6,151 nucleotides of DNA, from the NCBI GenBank assembly GCA_013695295.1, contig JACDAS010000047.1, positions 1 to 6,151 on the forward strand, given 5' to 3'. The position numbers were made by a program, and so were the translations under genes. The notes beneath the pieces are model-generated. The model saw nothing but the letters and a program-made list of their open reading frames with translations. It was not told the origin of the DNA and searched no databases. Source of the stretch: Actinomycetota bacterium (GTDB lineage: Bacteria; Actinomycetota; Thermoleophilia; Gaiellales; Gaiellaceae). Position 1 is the stretch's first letter. Every line of letters begins with the position of its first letter. Shown here piece after piece: positions 1-3,485 of this stretch.

Positions 1-189
1 CCTGGCGGTGTGTTGCTGGCTCAGGTCGAGGAATGGGACCCGCCGGTACCGATGAGTACCGTGCTGTCGCAGATCGACCCGGCAGAGAATGCCAGAGCCG
101 ACTTCGAAGCGGGCGTCGTTCGGATCACCGCTAACGAGTATGAAACCGCGCTTGCGGTGGCGGCTGGACGCGCGACCTCGACTGGCTGA
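1..189 (+). CDS. 3' end of an unrecognised gene, cut by the left edge
   Basis: Reading frame 1 is open from the first base to a TGA at 187-189 and gives 62 residues, starting PGGVLLAQVEEWDPPVP and ending VAAGRATSTG. The piece looks protein-like: acidic and hydrophobic residues alternate, and there is a probable amphipathic C-terminal helix (region TANEYETALAVAA). I do not recognise the family. No membrane segment or catalytic motif is visible. The codon mix includes AGT, AGA, TTG, GTA and AAT, so it is less GC-biased than the genes to the right (116 of the first 180 bases are G or C). It is the only plus-strand gene supported here, and it converges on the minus-strand tRNA genes. It may belong to a mobile or accessory segment ending at tRNA-Arg; that is inference. 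The start and most of the protein lie outside the window. Confidence 0.5.
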   Translation, partial: PGGVLLAQVEEWDPPVPMSTVLSQIDPAENARADFEAGVVRITANEYETALAVAAGRATSTG

Positions 190-519
190 TCTGTCGGCGC
201 TAGCCTCGCGTCTTGAGCTCACCGCAGCCTGACCAGCCGACGAGTTACACCACGTCCTGGGACTTGTCTGGCTGTGATTTTCTTCATGTCGTCCTTCAAG
301 CGCGGCCTTTCCGATTGGTCTCCGCGTGTGGCAAGACAGAGCACGGCAAACGCCTCGCCCGGCCAAGAGCGGGACTGGGATGCCCTGATCGAGGCGAGGC
401 GATTTGATGCTCGGACTACCCGACCCCCATCTGGCTTGTTGCCCTATTCGTTGCCCTGTCGCCCTCAGTAGGGGCCTGGCTCCATCAAGATGTGCCTTGT
501 TTGCAGGCCTTTCGCGGAG
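190..519. other. Gene-poor stretch of lower GC between the left gene and tRNA-Arg
   Basis: I find no supportable gene here. Two overlapping short plus-strand frames (213-407 from TTG, 274-471 from GTG) lack ribosome binding sites and resemble no protein I know. G+C is about 60% over bases 241-520 by hand count, clearly below the coding regions to the right. The stretch holds short direct repeats (438-465) and a weak 6-bp inverted repeat (473-478 with 504-509). It sits directly against the 3' end of tRNA-Arg, where a site-specific integrase of the tyrosine recombinase type would place an element boundary, so it could be an island edge or decayed mobile DNA. Confidence 0.4.
438..465. repeat. 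Short direct repeats GTTGCCCT / GTTGCCCT / GTCGCCCT
   Basis: On the plus strand GTTGCCCT occurs at 438-445 and 450-457, and is followed at once by GTCGCCCT at 458-465. On the minus strand these read AGGGCAAC, AGGGCAAC and AGGGCGAC. The first two copies are 12 bases apart, roughly one helical turn, and the last two abut. Such spacing is seen in arm-type binding sites for integrases or excisionases near attachment sites. With 8-bp units, chance is also possible. Confidence 0.35.
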
Positions 520-591
520 TGGCCCCGGGAGGAGTCGAACCTCCGCGCGCGGATTCGAAGTCCGCCGCTCTATCCGCTGAGCTACGGGGCC
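520..591 (-). tRNA. tRNA-Arg (anticodon UCG)
   Basis: The minus strand folds into a complete cloverleaf of 72 nt. The acceptor stem is GGCCCCG with CGGGGCC. The D stem is GCTC/GAGC with an 8-nt loop. The anticodon stem GCGGA/TCCGC closes the loop CTTCGAA (anticodon TCG, reading CGA). The variable loop has 4 nt. The T stem GGAGG/CCTCC carries the loop TTCGACT. The discriminator base is A. An A follows the GG pair of the D-loop, consistent with the A20 arginine identity element. CCA is not encoded. It lies 10 bases downstream of tRNA-His on the same strand, so the two are probably cotranscribed. Its 3' end coincides with the GC drop to the left, which makes it a candidate integration site. Confidence 0.96.
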
Positions 592-601
592 GTGGAACGA
601 G

Positions 602-675
602 GGTGGCGGACGGGATTCGAACCCGCGACCACCGGGACCACAACCCGGGGCTCTACCAACTGAGCTACCGCCACC
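602..675 (-). tRNA. tRNA-His (anticodon GUG)
   Basis: The minus strand forms a complete cloverleaf. The acceptor stem is GTGGCGG with CCGCCAC. The D stem is GCTC/GAGC. The anticodon stem CCGGG/CCCGG closes the loop TTGTGGT (anticodon GTG). A 5-nt variable loop is followed by the T stem GCGGG/CCCGT with the loop TTCGAAT. The span includes an encoded G at position -1 (base 675), which faces the discriminator C (base 602); this extra G-1:C73 pair is the identity element of bacterial tRNA-His and independently supports the call. CCA is not encoded. The gene starts 45 bases after the stop of the HAD gene and lies upstream of tRNA-Arg on the same strand. Confidence 0.97.
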
Positions 676-689
676 GCGCGCCTGCCAAC

Positions 690-695
690 AGGATA
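690..695 (-). promoter_or_regulatory. Possible -10 element for the tRNA-His/tRNA-Arg pair
   Basis: On the minus strand TATCCT lies 14 bases before the G-1 of tRNA-His, in the 45-base gap after the HAD stop codon. That distance suits a -10 box with a short 5' leader. No convincing -35 hexamer is found 16-18 bases upstream, so this rests on position and the TATNNT match only. The tRNAs might instead be read through from the genes upstream. Confidence 0.22.
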
Positions 696-720
696 CCGCC
701 GGTCGCTCCAGGACAGGCGC

Positions 721-1372
721 CTAGGCCAGCGGCGTCTCGTCCAGGCGCCGGGTCAGCTGCTCCAGCGACTCGTAGACCGCGATCGCGCCGGCCTCGCGGA
801 GCTCCTGGTCTGAGAAGCCTCCGGTCAGCACGCAGATCGTCGGCACGCCCGCGCGCGCGCCGGCCTCGACGTCCCAGTTCGTGTCGCCGACGAGCACCGC
901 CTCGCCGCCTCCCGCCTTCGCGCGCGCGGCGACGACGAGGTCTGGCTCCGGTTTCGTCGCCTCGACGTCATCCGAGGTGGTCCAGCCGTCGACGAGCTCT
1001 CTGGCCTGGAGCTTCTCGAGGTAGTACTCGAGCTGGTTGGCGGGCGCCGAGCTCGCGAGCACGACCCGGTGGCCCCGATCCTTCAGCTCCCGGACGAACG
1101 CACGGGCGCCAGGCAGCGGCTCGGTCTCTTCGATCAGCTCGAGGTAGAGCTGCTTCTCGGCCGCGCGGATCGCGTCGCCGCTTCGCTCCTCGACCTCCGC
1201 GCCCCCCGAGCGCCGGGACGAGCTGGTCGCCGCCCATGCCGATCGAGCGGTGCAGGCGCCAGAGGGGCAACACGATGCCGTGCTGTCGGAATGCGCGGTA
1301 CCAGGCGACCGCATGCTGGTAGTTCGAGTCGACGAGGGTACCGTCGAGGTCGAGGAGTGCCGCTAACCCCAC
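721..1372 (-). pseudogene. HAD superfamily (subfamily IA) phosphatase, frameshifted
   Basis: Two minus-strand frames carry the two halves of one HAD hydrolase. The first, from GTG at 1370-1372, has motif I (DLDGTLVDS, nucleophile D8 and D10) and runs to about residue 57 (GDQLVPALGG). The rest is in the neighbouring frame and ends at TAG 721-723: motif II LASSAP (S107 region), motif III TKPEPD (K140) and motif IV GDTNWDVEAG (D163/D167). The switch falls in a run of six C (plus strand 1202-1207). Dropping one base restores a continuous 216-residue protein with all four motifs, a usual length for phosphoglycolate phosphatase/PpaX/beta-phosphoglucomutase-like enzymes; the substrate cannot be told. 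The alpha-helical cap lies at about residues 16-85. The start is 4 bases after the peptidase stop and has no clear Shine-Dalgarno sequence, which suggests translational coupling. It may be a true pseudogene, a homopolymer sequencing error or a slippery tract. Confidence 0.85.
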
Positions 1373-1376
1373 GCCG

Positions 1377-3347
1377 CTACTTGGAGATCGTCAGGCTCGC
1401 GCAACTCGACGCGCTCTTGTTGCCGCCCCGGTCGAAGGCCTGCACACAGTGCGTCAGAGCGCCGACCAGCGTCGCCGGGGGTTTCCAGAGCATGAAGTAC
1501 GTCGTATTCGGCTTCGTCTCGGTGAAGCCGGTCCGGATCGTCCTGAGGGCTCGACTGCCGCGCTTGATCGTCTCCGTGATCCGCACTTGACCGCTGTTGT
1601 CGGAGACCTGGGACACGAGCTTGAGCTGCTGTCCGCGCCGCCCCTTGCTGGCGAGCGCCTTCGCCCGCGGCCGCACCGTGTCCGCGACGACCGGCCCCAC
1701 GGCGCCCGAGACCGAGAGGATGCCGGCGCCGTACAGGTTGTCCTTGCCCGGCGGGCCGGCGTCGACCGCCTTCTGCTCGAGGAACGCCTGGATCGCGTTC
1801 GCGTCGAAGGTGGGGTTCTGCTGCTTCACGAGAGCGGCGGCGCCGGCCACCTCTGGCGCGGCCGCCGAGGTGCCCGCGAAACCGCCCTCGCCGCACGTGC
1901 CCGCGGCGCCGTAGGTGCCCGATGACTCGCTGTCGTGCCCGGTGAGCTCAGGCTTGATCCGGCCGTCGATGGTCGGCCCCTGCGAGCTGTAGGGCTCGAG
2001 AACGTTATTCGTGACGCAGGCCGCGCCAACAGCGAGCGCGGCCGGCGAGCTCGCGGGATCGGTGACGCTGCCGGCGGCGACCTGGTACTGCAGCGGCGGT
2101 GCCAGATGGGCGAAGAGGTCGAGGCGCGGGCTCCCCACGACGCGGAAGCCGCCGACCAGGAGACTGAAGGAAGCCGTGGGCCCGGCGTTCGCATAGCAGA
2201 GCCCTTCCACCGGCGGGGTACCCCCCGTCTGTGCGGTCTTGGACGCGGCGACGATCTGTCCGGTCGTCGAATAGAAGAGGCCGAGGTCGAAGTCCGAGAT
2301 CGAGCTCGGCCATTCGTCCCACTTCAGCGTCGCGCACACCGTCGCGCCCTGCTCGATCTGAAAGGAGTTGCCCTCGTCGGTGCCGGCGAAATTGTGGAAG
2401 CCGTTGCCATCGGGGTCTCCGTACGCCCCGGACCAGTGATCCTGCGCCGCGTTGCCGGCAGCGTTCACCCAGAGGATCCCGCTGCCTCGGGCGTCGGCGA
2501 CCGCCGACCCGGCGATGCCACTCCCGTCGCCGCGACCCGAGAACGGGAAGGAGGCGGAGAAATTGACGATCTGCGCGCCCTGGCTCCTCGCGTAGGCCTC
2601 GGCCTGAGCGAGCTCGACCTCGGTACCGATGCAGATCAGCAGCAGCTTCGCTCCCGGAGCCATCTCGTGGACGATCTCGGCGACCGCCGTCCCGTGATCC
2701 GTGGCGAGGTCGAACGTGCCGCGGCAGAAGTCGGCTCTGTCGAGCTTCGCCGGCAGATCGCCGGCCGCCTGGCGCTGCGGGAGCCCGCCGAAGCCGCCGT
2801 CGATCACAGCCACCTTCACGCCCGCGCCCGTAACGCCCTGGCGATGGAGACGAAGGGCGTTGCTCGCCGCGACCTCCTCGCCGGGCACTGCGTCGAGGGT
2901 CAGGTACTCCGGGGAGCGGACGAAGCGGACGTCCATCCGTCGCGCGACCGCGGCGAGGGCGGAGACGGGCAGGAGCACCTGCAGGTGCCGGCCGGCCCCG
3001 GCCTCGATCCGGCCGGCGGCCGCTAGCGCCGCACGGACGGGCGCGACCCGAGTGGCCTCCACGATCACCCGCACGCGGCCACCGACGGTCCGAAGGCGAG
3101 TCGAGCGCGCCGTTCGCAGCGCGGCCACCGCGCCGCTCGCGCGCTGGAGCCGCACGAGCTGTGCGAGCCGGTCGTCGAGCTTCTGGAGGCCCGCCGTTCC
3201 GGAGGCGGGCCGGGCGAGCGCGCCGACCGGAGCCTGCTCCACGAGGCCGTCCGCGGCTCCCGCGGCGCCACCCTGCGCGGCGAGGATTGTGCAGCCCACG
3301 AGCGCGAGCGCGGCCAGGGCATGCACGACGATCTGCTTGGGACTCAT
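1377..3347 (-). CDS. Exported subtilisin-family (S8) serine peptidase with C-terminal Ig-like domain
   Basis: This 656-residue protein has the full S8 catalytic set: D183 in VAVIDGG, H218 in DHGTAVAEI, oxyanion N299 in NAAGN and nucleophile S494 in GTSAAAPEVAG. The N-terminus is a signal sequence; LVGC at residues 16-19 fits a lipobox, so the mature protein may be a lipoprotein, although Sec cleavage in the later Ala/Gly-rich part is also possible. Residues of about 55-150 look like a propeptide. Asn299 and Ser494 are 195 residues apart, against 66 in subtilisin; the extra ~130 residues include a beta-rich segment (about 322-425) resembling PPC-type sandwiches, preceded by a DPDGNG loop that may bind calcium. 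Residues 553-656 form an Ig-like tail ending in a Cys-containing, GGNKSASSC-type strand. ATG at 3345-3347 is preceded by AGAGAGG with a 6-base spacer, which fixes the start. It should cleave proteins outside the membrane; the target is unknown. Confidence 0.93.
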   Translation of the reverse strand: MSPKQIVVHALAALALVGCTILAAQGGAAGAADGLVEQAPVGALARPASGTAGLQKLDDRLAQLVRLQRASGAVAALRTARSTRLRTVGGRVRVIVEATRVAPVRAALAAAGRIEAGAGRHLQVLLPVSALAAVARRMDVRFVRSPEYLTLDAVPGEEVAASNALRLHRQGVTGAGVKVAVIDGGFGGLPQRQAAGDLPAKLDRADFCRGTFDLATDHGTAVAEIVHEMAPGAKLLLICIGTEVELAQAEAYARSQGAQIVNFSASFPFSGRGDGSGIAGSAVADARGSGILWVNAAGNAAQDHWSGAYGDPDGNGFHNFAGTDEGNSFQIEQGATVCATLKWDEWPSSISDFDLGLFYSTTGQIVAASKTAQTGGTPPVEGLCYANAGPTASFSLLVGGFRVVGSPRLDLFAHLAPPLQYQVAAGSVTDPASSPAALAVGAACVTNNVLEPYSSQGPTIDGRIKPELTGHDSESSGTYGAAGTCGEGGFAGTSAAAPEVAGAAALVKQQNPTFDANAIQAFLEQKAVDAGPPGKDNLYGAGILSVSGAVGPVVADTVRPRAKALASKGRRGQQLKLVSQVSDNSGQVRITETIKRGSRALRTIRTGFTETKPNTTYFMLWKPPATLVGALTHCVQAFDRGGNKSASSCASLTISK

Positions 3348-3353
3348 GGACGA

Positions 3354-3360
3354 CCTCTCT
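3354..3360 (-). promoter_or_regulatory. Ribosome binding site of the S8 peptidase gene
   Basis: On the minus strand AGAGAGG lies 6 bases before the ATG at 3347. It is a good Shine-Dalgarno match at a good distance, and it picks this ATG over other starts, in agreement with the signal sequence that begins there. Confidence 0.7.
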
Positions 3361-3406
3361 CCCGGACGACGGCGGCCGTCCCTCCTCGGGCGCGTAGCCG
3401 GTACCC

Positions 3407-3435
3407 CTTGTAGCGGAGCGGCGGCGGGGCCGCAA
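3407..3435 (-). promoter_or_regulatory. Candidate promoter of the S8 peptidase gene
   Basis: On the minus strand TTGCGG (3430-3435) and TACAAG (3407-3412) are separated by exactly 17 bases. They match 3 of 6 and 4 of 6 positions of the housekeeping sigma consensus, which is reasonable for a high-GC actinobacterium. The site lies in the 138-base gap between the surface protein and the peptidase and would give a leader of about 50 bases carrying the Shine-Dalgarno sequence. It would drive the peptidase and the HAD gene. There is no experimental support. Confidence 0.4.
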
Positions 3436-3462
3436 GGCAGGCGTCAGGGGAACACGTGAACT

Positions 3463-3482
3463 CGGACACCTCTGGGCGTCCG
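3463..3482 (-). terminator. Terminator-like hairpin after the surface protein gene
   Basis: Three bases past the TAG at 3486-3488 the minus strand reads CGGACGCC-CAGA-GGTGTCCG: an 8-bp stem (one G-U pair) closed by a 4-base loop. No U-tract follows, which is common for terminators in high-GC actinobacteria. Its position directly after the stop and before a candidate promoter suggests that it separates the surface protein transcript from the peptidase. Confidence 0.5.
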
Positions 3483-3485
3483 GCG

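Noticed and set aside
213..471. Two short overlapping plus-strand frames (64 and 65 codons)
   Set aside because: They have TTG and GTG starts without Shine-Dalgarno sequences, no family resemblance, and overlap each other in different frames.
473..509. Inverted repeat GGCCTG / CAGGCC downstream of tRNA-Arg
   Set aside because: Six base pairs over a 25-base loop without a U-tract does not support a terminator.
678..720. Inverted repeat GCGCCTG (678-684) / CAGGCGC (714-720) between tRNA-His and the HAD gene
   Set aside because: The 7-bp stem with a 29-base loop and no U-tract is too weak for a terminator; the region must also hold the tRNA promoter.
492..1322. A 276-codon plus-strand frame covering both tRNA genes and the HAD gene
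   Set aside because: It runs through two perfect tRNA cloverleaves and the HAD motifs on the other strand.
1935..3026. A 363-codon plus-strand frame opposite the S8 peptidase
   Set aside because: It is a GC-driven shadow of the peptidase, with no recognisable motif and no ribosome binding site.
3368..3380. Palindrome GACGGCGGCCGTC in the peptidase leader
   Set aside because: A 5-bp stem with a 3-base loop is expected by chance in such GC-rich DNA. It lacks the conserved pieces of any riboswitch I know.
2005..3435. A 476-codon minus-strand frame across the S8 peptidase
   Set aside because: Low-complexity Arg/Gly translation; the true frame has the signal sequence, Shine-Dalgarno sequence and catalytic triad.
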